From Actinomycetospora chiangmaiensis DSM 45062 (lineage in GTDB: Bacteria; Actinomycetota; Actinomycetes; Mycobacteriales; Pseudonocardiaceae), in contig NZ_KB903244.1 in the NCBI RefSeq assembly GCF_000379625.1, positions 126,268 to 190,267 on the forward strand: 64,000 bases of DNA. The letters run 5' to 3'. Below the pieces are notes generated by a model. The model ran no database searches and was not told where the DNA came from. It saw only the letters and a list, made by a program, of their open reading frames with translations. The translations under genes were made by a program, and so were the position numbers. Position 1 is the first letter of the stretch. Each line of letters opens with the position of its first letter. This document shows, one piece after another, positions 33,466 through 41,434 of the stretch.

Positions 33466-33888
33466 TCAGCCGCCCGTCCCGGTCCGGGGCGGCGCGTGGT
33501 CGGGGCCGTCCTGCTGCGACTGACGGGGGCCGTCGGTGCGGTGCGAGCGGGCGTCGAGCACCTCGGCCGCCTCGATGATCCGCGCCTCGCTGACCGCGGG
33601 CAGGGCCGTCCGGTCGGAGCGGTAGCGGTTGACCTTCTGCGACTTCTTCGGCGGCCGGTCGTTCGCGATGAGCACCGCGACCCAGGGCAGGGGCACCGAC
33701 AGCACGATGAACGCGACCGCGACCCACGGCCAGTTGAAACCGATCCCGAAGACCCCGGCCAGCAGGAGGCACGGGATACGACAGGCCATGATCAACGAGT
33801 AGCGCTTCTTCCGGGCGGCGAACTCGTCCTCGAACGAGACGGCGGCCTCGGTGATGAGCACCGGCTCGTCGTCCTGACGCCGCTTCAC
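33466..33888 (-). CDS. DUF3099 membrane protein (140 aa)
   Basis: An N-terminal VLITEAAVSFEDEFAARKKRY segment precedes two membrane helices (about residues 33-50 and 55-73), followed by a polar tail. This matches DUF3099. ATG 33888. Member of the sodA-DUF3099-DUF3039-helicase leftward run. Function unknown. Confidence 0.82.
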   Translation of the reverse strand: MKRRQDDEPVLITEAAVSFEDEFAARKKRYSLIMACRIPCLLLAGVFGIGFNWPWVAVAFIVLSVPLPWVAVLIANDRPPKKSQKVNRYRSDRTALPAVSEARIIEAAEVLDARSHRTDGPRQSQQDGPDHAPPRTGTGG

Positions 33889-33977
33889 TCACACCACCTC
33901 CCTGTCATCACTGTCCCACCTCGGGTCCCCGATGGCATGGCGGGCAATCCTGTTCGCCCGTCCCGCCGTGACACGAC

Positions 33978-34008
33978 GGCCCCCGCGGGAGGAGCTCCCA
34001 CGGGGGCC
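33978..34008 (-). terminator. Terminator hairpin downstream of sodA
   Basis: GGCCCCCG-C-GGGAG pairs with CTCCC-A-CGGGGGCC around a GAG loop: 13 bp with one mismatch, about 60 nt past the sodA stop. Confidence 0.7.
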
Positions 34009-34068
34009 GGTGCCGGCGCGGTGGATCGAGCTGGTCGGAACGATCACCGCGGGTTCTGCGGGGCGGGC

Positions 34069-34683
34069 TCAGACGAGCTGCGTGCCCTGTGCGGACTCGA
34101 AGCGCTTCGCGGCGTCGTCCCAGTTCACGACGTTCCACCAGGCCTTCACGTAGTCCGGCTTCACGTTGAGGTAGTCCAGGTAGAAGGCGTGCTCCCACAT
34201 GTCGAGCATGACGACGGGGACGATCCCGAGCGGCACGTTCGCCTGCTGGTCGTAGAGCTGGAAGATGCGCAGCTTCCGGGCGAGCGTGTCGAAGCCCAGG
34301 ACGGACCAGCCGGAGCCCTGGATCGTCGTCGCGACCGACGTGAAGTGCTTCTGGAACAGGTCGAACGAGCCGAAGTCCCGGTCGATCGCCGAGGCCAGGT
34401 CGCCGGTCGGTCGGTCACCGCCGTCCGGGGAGAGGTTCTGCCAGAACACGGTGTGGTTGATGTGCCCGCCGTAGTTGAAGGCGAGGTTCTTCTCCCACAG
34501 CAGCGCCGTGGTGCCGATCCTGTCCTTCTCGCGGGCCTCGGCGAGGGCGTCGATCGCGGTGTTCAGACCGGTCACGTAGGTGTTGTGGTGCTTGTCGTGG
34601 TGCAGCTCCATGATCTTGCCCGAGATGTGGGGCTCGAGAGCGCCGTAGTCGTAGGGCAGGTCGGGCAGGGAGTACTCCGCCAT
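34069..34683 (-). CDS. sodA: Fe/Mn superoxide dismutase (204 aa)
   Basis: Converts superoxide to H2O2 and O2. The four metal ligands sit in recognised motifs: His in [11 protein letters not shown], His in [12 protein letters not shown], and Asp and His in [14 protein letters not shown] 34683 chosen with GAGGAG 11 nt upstream. Followed by a hairpin terminator; an 11-bp hairpin lies in its upstream region (34740-34774). Confidence 0.95.
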   Translation of the reverse strand: MAEYSLPDLPYDYGALEPHISGKIMELHHDKHHNTYVTGLNTAIDALAEAREKDRIGTTALLWEKNLAFNYGGHINHTVFWQNLSPDGGDRPTGDLASAIDRDFGSFDLFQKHFTSVATTIQGSGWSVLGFDTLARKLRIFQLYDQQANVPLGIVPVVMLDMWEHAFYLDYLNVKPDYVKAWWNVVNWDDAAKRFESAQGTQLV

Positions 34684-34850
34684 CGCTCGCACGTCTCCTC
34701 GGGTGGTGCGCTGGTCGATCGACCAGTGCTTCGCTGTTGCGAGCTTGCTGCATCAGGGAAAGGGCAGCAACTCGTGGTCGAGGCCCGTCGTTCCGGGCGA
34801 ACGTCCGGGGAGCCCGCTCGTCGTGACCGGCACACGGCGCCGACGGACCG

Positions 34851-36761
34851 TCAGGGTCGTGGCCCCCGCAGCAGGCGCAGCCCGTTGAGCGCGACGAGGA
34901 TCGTCGACCCCTCGTGCCCCGCCACGCCGAGGGCCAGGGGCAGGTGCCCGACGAGGTCCCACGTCACCAGCCCGACGACGATCGTCCCGGCGACGACGAG
35001 GTTCGCGACGACGGTGCGCCGGGCCCGCCGACCGACGTCGAGCAGCCAGGGCAGGCGGCGCAGGTCGTCACCGAGCACCACGACGTCGGCGGCGCGCATC
35101 GTCAGCTCCGCGCCGCCCATGGCCACCCCGACGTCCGCGCCGGCCAGGGCGGGGGCGTCGTTCACGCCGTCCCCGACGACGGCCACGGTGCGCCCGTCGG
35201 CCCGCAGCCCCTCGACGACGGTCAGCTTGTCCGCGGGCAGGAGTCCGGCGCGGACGTCCACCACCCCGAGCCGGCCGGCCATGACCTGCGCGGCGTCGGC
35301 GCGGTCCCCGGTGGCGAGTACGGGCGGGACGGTGGTGCGGGCCGTCAGGGCGGCGACGGCCGCCGCGGCGTCGGGGCGCAGGGCGTCGGCGATCGCGAGG
35401 GTGCCGAACACCCGTCCGGTGTCGAGGTCGGTGACGTCGACGATCGTGGTGGCTCCGTGGTCGTGAGGGGAGGATGCGAGCGCTCTTGTGGCACGAGGGT
35501 TCCCCTCGCGCCGGTCGGAGGTGGCGCGGCCCACCCCGATCCGCCGCCCGGCCACCGTGCCGCGCACGCCCACGCCAGGCTCGGCGACGAAGTCGGCGAC
35601 CTCCCCGACGATGAGCCCGCGGTCCCGGGCCGCGGCGACGACGGCGCGCCCCAGCGGGTGTTCGCTGTGCGCCTCCACCGCGGCGGCGAGCGCCAGCACC
35701 TCGTCGTCCGGGGCCCCGACGACCCGCGGCGCGCCGACCGTGACGGTGCCGGTCTTGTCCAGCACCACGGCGTCGACCGCACCGAGGCCCTCCATCACCC
35801 GGGCCGAGCGCACGAGCAGGCCGCGGCGGCCCGCGTGAGCCACGGCGGCGAGCAGCGGCGGCATCGTGGCCAGCACGAGCGCGCACGGCGAGGCGACGAT
35901 CATGAAGGTCATGGCGCGCAGCAGGGCGTCGTCGAGGGTGGCGCCGAGGACGAGCGGGAGCGCGAAGATCGCCAGGGTCGCGACGACGATGCCGATCGAG
36001 TACCGCTGCTCGACCTTCTCGACGACGAGCTGGGTGGTCGCCTTCGTCCGGGCGGCCTCCCTGACGAGCTCGGCGATCCGCGCGACGACGGACTCCCCTG
36101 CCGGGCGGGCGACCCGCACCGTCAGCGCCCCGCCGGCCGCGACGGTGCCGGCGTAGACCTCGGCGCCCGCGATCTTGGGGACCGGCAGCGGCTCGCCGGT
36201 GATGCTCGACTGGTCGACCTCCGCAGCACCGTCGAGCACGACCCCGTCGGCCGGGACGGCGTCGCCGGGGCGGACCAGGACGACGTCGTCGACCGCGAGG
36301 TCCGCGGCGCGCACGTCCTCCTCCGCCCCGTCCGCGAGCCGGGTGGCCCGGGCGGGCGCGAGGTCGAGCAGCCCGCCGACCGACTCCTCGGTCCGGGCGG
36401 TCGCCCAGGCCTCGAGCGCACCCGACGTCGCGAAGATGACGAGGAGCAGCGCACCGTCGACGACCTGCCCGATCGCGGCCGCCCCGAGGGCCGCGACGAC
36501 CATGAGCAGGTCGACGTCGAGGCGGCGTCCGCGCAGCGCCCGGAGCCCCTCGAGCGCCGGGTCCCGCCCGCCCGCCGCGAAGCAGACGGCCAGGACGGGA
36601 GCCCACGCCCACACCGGCGCGCCGAGCAGCACCAGCAGCCCGCCGACGGCGAACGCCGCGAGCGCGAGCCCGGCCCGGCGCGCCTCGGGCAGGCGCAGCA
36701 GGAGCGCCCGGCGCGGCGTGCGGGCCAAAGGTGCGACGGGGCGGTCGTCGAGGGCGGTCAC
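34851..36761 (-). CDS. P1B-4-type metal-exporting ATPase with inserted repeat (636 aa)
   Basis: Heavy-metal pump. Metal-site SPC in ASPCALVLAT, phosphorylation DKTGTVT, actuator ITGEPLPV, hinge VGDGVNDAPAL and the C-terminal HEGST that, with SPC, marks the P1B-4 (Co/Ni/Fe-type, CtpD/CoaT-like) class. It has no N-terminal CXXC domain. A segment between GVGRATSD and GATTIVDV in the nucleotide-binding domain is encoded by repeat copy 2 (35462-35511). GTG start 36761. Divergent from an NmtR-like repressor. Confidence 0.92.
   Translation of the reverse strand: MTALDDRPVAPLARTPRRALLLRLPEARRAGLALAAFAVGGLLVLLGAPVWAWAPVLAVCFAAGGRDPALEGLRALRGRRLDVDLLMVVAALGAAAIGQVVDGALLLVIFATSGALEAWATARTEESVGGLLDLAPARATRLADGAEEDVRAADLAVDDVVLVRPGDAVPADGVVLDGAAEVDQSSITGEPLPVPKIAGAEVYAGTVAAGGALTVRVARPAGESVVARIAELVREAARTKATTQLVVEKVEQRYSIGIVVATLAIFALPLVLGATLDDALLRAMTFMIVASPCALVLATMPPLLAAVAHAGRRGLLVRSARVMEGLGAVDAVVLDKTGTVTVGAPRVVGAPDDEVLALAAAVEAHSEHPLGRAVVAAARDRGLIVGEVADFVAEPGVGVRGTVAGRRIGVGRATSDRREGNPRATRALASSPHDHGATTIVDVTDLDTGRVFGTLAIADALRPDAAAAVAALTARTTVPPVLATGDRADAAQVMAGRLGVVDVRAGLLPADKLTVVEGLRADGRTVAVVGDGVNDAPALAGADVGVAMGGAELTMRAADVVVLGDDLRRLPWLLDVGRRARRTVVANLVVAGTIVVGLVTWDLVGHLPLALGVAGHEGSTILVALNGLRLLRGPRP
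35462..35511. repeat. 50-bp palindromic repeat, copy 2, inside the ATPase gene
   Basis: Same element as 29624-29673 with 3 differences. It is flanked by GGTCG at 35459-35463 and 35513-35517; the 49 bp between plus one GGTCG equals 54 bp, exactly 18 codons, so the host frame is preserved. Confidence 0.9.
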
Positions 36762-36782
36762 GACCGGGCACGATACACACGG

Positions 36783-36798
36783 ATGAACGGTGGTTCAT
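36783..36798. promoter_or_regulatory. ArsR/SmtB-family operator
   Basis: ATGAAC-GGTG-GTTCAT is a perfect 6-4-6 palindrome between the divergent ATPase and ArsR-family genes. It resembles SmtB/NmtR half-sites (TGAA..TTCA) and overlaps the predicted ATPase promoter (TATCGT, minus strand, 36775-36770). Confidence 0.75.
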
Positions 36799-36829
36799 AC
36801 TTTCATGTCTGACCAACCGCTCAGGTGAG

Positions 36830-36835
36830 TAGGCT
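36830..36835 (+). promoter_or_regulatory. Candidate -10 (TAGGCT) for leaderless repressor mRNA
   Basis: TAGGCT ends 6 nt before ATG 36842. Confidence 0.5.
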
Positions 36836-36841
36836 CTCGTC

Positions 36842-37189
36842 ATGGGCCACGGCCAGGACTCGGTCTCCGACGCCGTCCCACGGGAGGCCGTCGACGCGGT
36901 CGCGCGGACCATGCACGCGTTGTCGACGCCGAGTCGGGTCCACCTGCTGCTGCGGCTGCGCGCCGAGCCGCGCACGGTCGGGGAACTCGTCACCGACGTG
37001 GGGATGGAGCAGTCGGCGGTGTCCCACCAGCTCCGGGTGCTGCGCCACCTCGGGCTGGTCGTCGGCGAACGGGACGGCCGCCAGATCCGCTACCGCCTGC
37101 ACGACGACCACGTGGCCCAGCTGCTCGACGAGGCCGTCTTCCACGTCGAGCACCTGACCACCGGCCGGGTGGACCCCCTGGAGCCGTGA
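36842..37189 (+). CDS. ArsR/SmtB-family metal sensor, NmtR-like (115 aa)
   Basis: Winged-helix repressor. The N-terminal MGHG and the DNA-binding helix MEQSAVSHQLRVLRHLGLV closely resemble Mycobacterium tuberculosis NmtR, as does the C-terminal helix HDDHVAQLLDEAVFHVEHL, whose Asp/His residues would form the alpha-5 Ni/Co site. Predicted to repress the divergent P1B-4 ATPase until Ni(II) or Co(II) binds. ATG 36842. Confidence 0.88.
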   Translation: MGHGQDSVSDAVPREAVDAVARTMHALSTPSRVHLLLRLRAEPRTVGELVTDVGMEQSAVSHQLRVLRHLGLVVGERDGRQIRYRLHDDHVAQLLDEAVFHVEHLTTGRVDPLEP

Positions 37190-37198
37190 CGCGGCCGC

Positions 37199-37732
37199 TC
37201 AGGCGACGGTGGCGACCTCGTGCTCGCGCACGCCCACGGCGTCATGGAGCAGCCCGACGAGCCGGTCGTCCCGCTCCGGCGAGCCGGCTGGCCCCGCGAG
37301 CACGGCCGCACGGTGGAACGCCGCGGTCAGGTCCGGGAGCGCCCGGAGACCGGCGATGCGACCGGCGGCGCCGTCGAGGCGCACCCGGCTCCAGCGACGT
37401 TGCGCCCGCGTGGCCCGGGTGAGCAGCCGGCGGGACGGCGCGTCGTCGGGACGGACGGCGAGCGCGACCCGGGCGCACGTGGCCACGAGGGACCACGCGT
37501 CGCGGGGATCACAGCTCGCGGCGTCGGCGAGGGTGGGGACGAGCGGGAGGAGCCGGTCGCGCGCGGCGTCGGAGACGCGGTCGTTGACCTGCTGGGCGAG
37601 CGCGGCGAGCGCGGGCGCCGTGCAGCGGGGCCGGTCGGAGAACCGCTCCCCGGCCAGCAGCGAGACCTGCTCCATCAGGCAGGTGCCCGCCTCCGCGCCG
37701 GGGTGGGCTCCCCTCGTGAGGCGCTCCGTCAC
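37199..37732 (-). CDS. Conserved actinobacterial hypothetical protein (177 aa)
   Basis: The N-terminal part reads CLMEQVSLLAGERFSDRPRC then APALAALAQQVNDRVSD, a pattern recurring in actinobacterial proteins of unknown role. The remainder is Arg/Ala-rich and helical. GTG 37732 is chosen: GGGAG lies about 8 nt upstream. Convergent with the NmtR-like gene. Confidence 0.6.
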   Translation of the reverse strand: MTERLTRGAHPGAEAGTCLMEQVSLLAGERFSDRPRCTAPALAALAQQVNDRVSDAARDRLLPLVPTLADAASCDPRDAWSLVATCARVALAVRPDDAPSRRLLTRATRAQRRWSRVRLDGAAGRIAGLRALPDLTAAFHRAAVLAGPAGSPERDDRLVGLLHDAVGVREHEVATVA

Positions 37733-37906
37733 CGCTGGCTCCCGTCGGTCGTCGTGGTCGGACCATCGTAAGCCTGGTTTTCGATGCGTGAACACCCTGG
37801 TTTCGGTGAACCGAAACAGTAAGCGCGGGCACGATGGCGTCCGCGCCTGCGTCCAGGCGCTACCCGGTCCGCTCCCCGACCGACACGGGGGATCGGCGGC
37901 CGCCCC

Positions 37907-38230
37907 TCACGCCGCCCGTGGGGTGCACCGGCACGCGAGGCCCTGCCGGCAGCCGCACCCGCAGCTCGCCGCACACCCGCACGGCGCCGGGAGGGCGGGC
38001 TCCGGCCCGACCAGGGCGGTGACGAGGTCCGGCGCCGGGTCCGCGGGGCCGGTCCGCACGCGGCGGGTGACCACGGCCGCCAGGTCGGCCCACGCGCGGC
38101 ACGCCTCGCACCCCGCCAGGTGCTCCTCGGTCCGTGCGGCCTCCCGCGGGCCCGCCTCGCCGTCGAGTCCGGCGGAGATCCCCTCGCGACATCCCTCGCA
38201 GTCCACGGCCGTCCGGTCGTCGCGGACCAC
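37907..38230 (-). CDS. zf-HC2-type protein with cysteine-rich tail (107 aa)
   Basis: The N-terminal 65 residues are an anti-sigma-type zinc finger: CEGCREGISAGLDGE, EEHLAGCEACRAW, then VVTRRVRTGPADP. They are paralogous to the anti-sigma gene at 38898. There is no transmembrane domain; instead the last 25 residues hold seven Cys (CGC, CGCGC, CRC pattern). Divergent from the ECF sigma gene. Could be a soluble anti-sigma or metal-responsive protein (inference). GTG 38230 uncertain; GTG 38206 possible. Confidence 0.65.
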   Translation of the reverse strand: MVRDDRTAVDCEGCREGISAGLDGEAGPREAARTEEHLAGCEACRAWADLAAVVTRRVRTGPADPAPDLVTALVGPEPALPAPCGCAASCGCGCRQGLACRCTPRAA

Positions 38231-38327
38231 GGGGAAGTTCCCGGCGCCAGGACGTCGTCGCGCGGGCGTCGGGAGTTCCGCCGACCTGCTGCGAGGGTGC
38301 TCACGGCGGGTCCGGATCCCGCCGGGC

Positions 38328-38333
38328 TACCGT
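38328..38333 (+). promoter_or_regulatory. Candidate -10 (TACCGT) for leaderless ECF sigma mRNA
   Basis: TACCGT ends 7 nt before GTG 38341. Confidence 0.45.
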
Positions 38334-38340
38334 GCCGGGC

Positions 38341-38901
38341 GTGGACGACGCCGCCGTGACCCGAGCCGCGGAGCTCGCCCGGGACGGCGACCGGGCGGCG
38401 GCCGCACGCTTCGTGGAGCTCACCCAGCAGCAGGTCTGGCGGCTGCTGACCCACCTGTCCGACCGGGGTGTGGCGCAGGACCTGGCCCAGGAGACCTACG
38501 AGCGGGCGTTCCGGTCCCTGCCGATGTTCCGCGGCGAGGCGCCGGCCCGGACCTGGCTGCTCTCCATCGCCCGGCGGGTCGCGGCCGACCACCTGCGCCG
38601 CAACGCCCGCCGTCCCGCCACGCCCGCCGAGCTGCACGACGCCGACGAGCCCCTCGGCCGCACCCGGCTCGGCGACGTCGCCGAGGGCGTGGTGCTGCGG
38701 GCCGCGGTGGACGCCCTCGACCCCGACCGGCGCGAGGCGTTCGTGCTCACGCAGATCGTCGGGCTCGGCTACGCCGAGGCGGCCGCGGTGTGCGACTGCC
38801 CGATCGGCACGATCCGGTCCCGGGTCGCCCGCGCCCGGGCCGACCTCGTCGAGGCCCTCGCGGCGGACACCGGCGCGACCGCCCGGGAGACCCGGGGATG
38901 A
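38341..38901 (+). CDS. ECF-type RNA polymerase sigma factor (186 aa)
   Basis: Region 2 is visible as HLSDRGVAQDLAQETYERAF and FRGEAPARTWLLSIARRVAADHLR; region 4 as LTQIVGLGYAEAAAVCDCPIGTIRSRVARARADL. GTG start leaderless-like (TACCGT 7 nt upstream). Stop overlaps the zf-HC2 anti-sigma start (ATGA). The pair resembles SigC-type ECF modules with membrane zf-HC2 partners. Regulon unknown. Confidence 0.92.
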   Translation: MDDAAVTRAAELARDGDRAAAARFVELTQQQVWRLLTHLSDRGVAQDLAQETYERAFRSLPMFRGEAPARTWLLSIARRVAADHLRRNARRPATPAELHDADEPLGRTRLGDVAEGVVLRAAVDALDPDRREAFVLTQIVGLGYAEAAAVCDCPIGTIRSRVARARADLVEALAADTGATARETRG

Positions 38902-39578
38902 CCTGCGAGGAGTGCCGCGAGGAGATCTCGGCCGACCTCGACGGCGAGAGCGACGCCGACGGCCGTGCGGCGGCCGCCGTGCACCTCGAGGTCTGCCCGG
39001 CGTGCCGGGCCTGGCGGGAGAGCGCGGCCGTCGTCACCCGGTCGGTGCGGACGGCCCCCGCCGACCCGGGCCCGGACCTGGTCGCGCGGGTGCTCCCGGC
39101 GGCGCCGCGGCGACGCGTCGGTCCCCGCGTGGCCCGTGTGGGGCTCGCCGTCGTCGGGGCCGTCCAGCTCGTCCTCGGGGTGCTCTCGCTGAGCGGCGCC
39201 ACCGACCACGGGGACGGCGTGATGCTGGGCGCGGACCTCGCGCACATGGGCCACGAGTCCGCGGCCTGGAACATCGCGCTCGGGGTCGCGTTCCTCGCGG
39301 GGGCGTGGTGGGTCCGGCACGTCGCCGGCCTGCTGCCGGTGCTCGGCGCGTTCATCCTCGTGCTCGGCACGCTGAGCGCCGTCGACCTCGCGGCCGGCCG
39401 GGTCGAGCCGGCGCGCATCCTGGCGCACGGCCTCGTCGTGGTGGGGTTCGCGTTCGCGCTCCACCTCGCCCGGCAGCCCGCCCCGGCTCCCCGTCCCGAG
39501 GGCGGCCGTCCGTCGGGCCGCGCGCCCGGCGGCCGGGAGCGGCCCGCCGGGCACACCCGCCGTCGGGACGCGGCCTGA
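38898..39578 (+). CDS. Membrane zf-HC2 anti-sigma factor (226 aa)
   Basis: An N-terminal zinc-binding anti-sigma domain (CEECREEISADLDGE, HLEVCPACRAW) is followed by four membrane helices (about residues 80-200). An extracytoplasmic or lumenal loop contains HMGHESAAWN, with His and Met that might bind a metal. The basic Pro/Arg-rich tail ends the protein. ATG 38898 overlaps the sigma stop. Predicted to sequester the sigma factor. Confidence 0.85.
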   Translation: MTCEECREEISADLDGESDADGRAAAAVHLEVCPACRAWRESAAVVTRSVRTAPADPGPDLVARVLPAAPRRRVGPRVARVGLAVVGAVQLVLGVLSLSGATDHGDGVMLGADLAHMGHESAAWNIALGVAFLAGAWWVRHVAGLLPVLGAFILVLGTLSAVDLAAGRVEPARILAHGLVVVGFAFALHLARQPAPAPRPEGGRPSGRAPGGRERPAGHTRRRDAA

Positions 39579-40406
39579 TCAGGCGTACAGCGCCCGGGCG
39601 TTCTCCGCGAGCGTGAGCCGGCCGAGCTCACCGTCGCCCATGGCGGCCTGCATACGCACGAGCTCGCCGATCCGGTCGCCCCACGGCTCGTCGCTGGCGA
39701 ACAGCACGCGGTCGTGCCCGATCCCCCGCCGCTCGATCTCCGCGGCCAGCCAGCGCGGTGCGAAGCCGATGGCCCAGCTGGTGTCGGTGTAGACCTGCTT
39801 CCCGGCCTCGATCCAGTCGAAGAAGCGGCCGCCGACGAGCTTGATGTGCCCGCTCATGCCGCCCCCGAGGTGCACGAGGTGCAGCTTGACGTCGTCGGCG
39901 TAGCGCTCGACGAGCTCGCCGACCTGGTCGATGTCCGATGCCGCCCCCGGGGAGGTGTGGACGTGGACCACGCGGTCGTGCCGTCGGGCGGTCTCGAAGA
40001 TGGCGTCGAGCTGCGGGCGGCACTCGTCATCGGTCGGCGAGCCCCCGAGCAAGAAGCTGATCTTGATGACGCGGACCGCGTCCTCGGCCGCGAGCTCGAG
40101 TGCCTTGGCCGTGTGCTCGGCGTCCTGCGGCCGCGGGGACGCCCAGATGCCCGCCCGGAGCCGGTCGTCCTTCGCCGCGGCCTCCAGCACGAGATCGTTG
40201 AGCGCGAACGACGGCGCCGGGTCCGGGACGCCGTAGTTCGGGATCACGACGGCGAGCTCGGTCCCCTCCGCGTCGAGGTCCTCGCGCAGCTGGTCGACCG
40301 TCTCCCGGGCCCCGATGTCGGGGTTGACCGGCGGGCCGCCGTAGAACGGGTAGGAGGGCAGCACCCCGAGGTGGCGGTGGGCGTCGACGACGGGAAGTTC
40401 GGGCAC
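39579..40406 (-). CDS. Amidohydrolase-2 family metal-dependent hydrolase (275 aa)
   Basis: TIM-barrel hydrolase: N-terminal VVDAHRHLG, VVHVHTSPGAA, LHLVHLGGG, TDTSWAIG and the late FASDEPWGD supply the usual His/Asp metal ligands. GTG 40406 places the HxH motif at residue 9. No operon partner. Substrate unknown; decarboxylase activity is also possible in this family. Confidence 0.82.
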   Translation of the reverse strand: MPELPVVDAHRHLGVLPSYPFYGGPPVNPDIGARETVDQLREDLDAEGTELAVVIPNYGVPDPAPSFALNDLVLEAAAKDDRLRAGIWASPRPQDAEHTAKALELAAEDAVRVIKISFLLGGSPTDDECRPQLDAIFETARRHDRVVHVHTSPGAASDIDQVGELVERYADDVKLHLVHLGGGMSGHIKLVGGRFFDWIEAGKQVYTDTSWAIGFAPRWLAAEIERRGIGHDRVLFASDEPWGDRIGELVRMQAAMGDGELGRLTLAENARALYA

Positions 40407-40559
40407 GTGCCGACCCTGGCAAGCCCGTGTTTCGCGATGGCTGCGTCCGGATGACGCCGTGTTTCGTCGCTCGGACGGGCCTCCCCGGTGGCCGCCCCGC
40501 AGAGCCGGTGCCACCGGTCCCGGTGCGCCTCCGCCCGAGATCGTGCGACGCTGCCCGGC

Positions 40560-41291
40560 GTGGTGATCCGCGCGGACGATCCGATCGCGATCGCGGCGAG
40601 CGAGGCGGTCCGGCAGGGGGACCTCGCCGGGCTGGGACGGTTGCTCGACGAGCATCCGGGTCTGGCCGCGGCCCGGATCGGGTCGACGGAGCCGGGCGCC
40701 GTGTCCCGCACCCTGCTGCACGTCGCCACCGACTGGCCCGGACACCTCCCGCAGGTCGCGGCGACGATCGCACTACTGGTCGAGCACGGGGCCGACGTCG
40801 ACGCCCGCTTCGCCGGTCCGCACGAGGAGACCCCGCTGCACTGGGCCGCGAGCTGCGACGACGTCGAGGCCCTCGACGCGCTGCTCGACGCGGGCGCCGA
40901 CATCGAGGCGTCCGGCGCGGTGCTGGGCGGCGGCGCCCCGATCGCCGACGCGCGGGGCTTCAAGCAGTGGGCCGCCGCCGAACAGCTGCTCGCCCGCGGT
41001 GCGGCGACGACGCTCGTCGACGCCGCGACACTGGGCCTCGACGACCGGGTCCGCGCAGAGCTCGCGACCGGGGCGACGGACGACGAGATCGCCGCGGCGT
41101 TCTGGGGCGCCCGCCACGGCGGCCGCCGCACGTGCGCGGAACTCCTCCTGGCTGCCGGGGCCGAGCCGGACCGGATTCCGCCGTGGACGTCGCTCACACC
41201 CCTGGACGCCGCGGAGCAGGAGGGCGCCGAGGACCTCGTCGCGTGGCTGCGCGCGCAGGGTGCCCACGCCGCCGCCGAGGTCCCGACCTGA
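40560..41291 (+). CDS. Ankyrin-repeat protein (243 aa)
   Basis: At least three ankyrin-like repeats: AASEAVRQGDLAGLGRLLDE, a central ALLVEHGADVDAR with TPLHWAASCDDVEALDALLD, and CAELLLAAGAEPDR with TPLDAAEQEG. Cytosolic, probably mediating protein contacts. GTG 40560 with a weak GACGCT 7 nt upstream. It lies upstream of the nickel/cobalt permease on the same strand, with about 140 bp between. Confidence 0.85.
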   Translation: MVIRADDPIAIAASEAVRQGDLAGLGRLLDEHPGLAAARIGSTEPGAVSRTLLHVATDWPGHLPQVAATIALLVEHGADVDARFAGPHEETPLHWAASCDDVEALDALLDAGADIEASGAVLGGGAPIADARGFKQWAAAEQLLARGAATTLVDAATLGLDDRVRAELATGATDDEIAAAFWGARHGGRRTCAELLLAAGAEPDRIPPWTSLTPLDAAEQEGAEDLVAWLRAQGAHAAAEVPT

Positions 41292-41385
41292 GACCACTGC
41301 CGCATCGGGCAGGGGTCGACCGGGTGATCAGGACGCGAAATTCCGGACATCCCGCACAGCAGGTGTCATTGCCGGACATACACAG

Positions 41386-41402
41386 CTGCACAAATATTGC
41401 AT
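41386..41402. promoter_or_regulatory. Candidate Nur-like box
   Basis: CTGCAC-AAATA-TTGCAT resembles the Streptomyces Nur (Fur-family Ni regulator) box TTGCAA-N5-TTGCAA, matching the TGCA core in both halves. It lies in an unusually AT-rich patch 32 bp upstream of the NiCoT start. Confidence 0.5.
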
Positions 41403-41410
41403 CTGTGATC

Positions 41411-41434
41411 CGGACGGGGGACTGTCCCCGTCCG
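41411..41434 (+). promoter_or_regulatory. Hairpin abutting the NiCoT start codon
   Basis: CGGACGGGG pairs with CCCCGTCCG around a 6-nt loop, and the right arm ends on the first base of GTG 41434. No other Shine-Dalgarno is available, so the hairpin may sequester the start. Confidence 0.5.

Noticed and set aside
34740-34774. 11-bp hairpin (CGAG-C-TTGCTGC / GCAGCAA-CTCG) upstream of sodA
   Set aside because: Considered as a Nur/Fur operator, but spacing does not match; it may simply be the ATPase terminator. No firm call.
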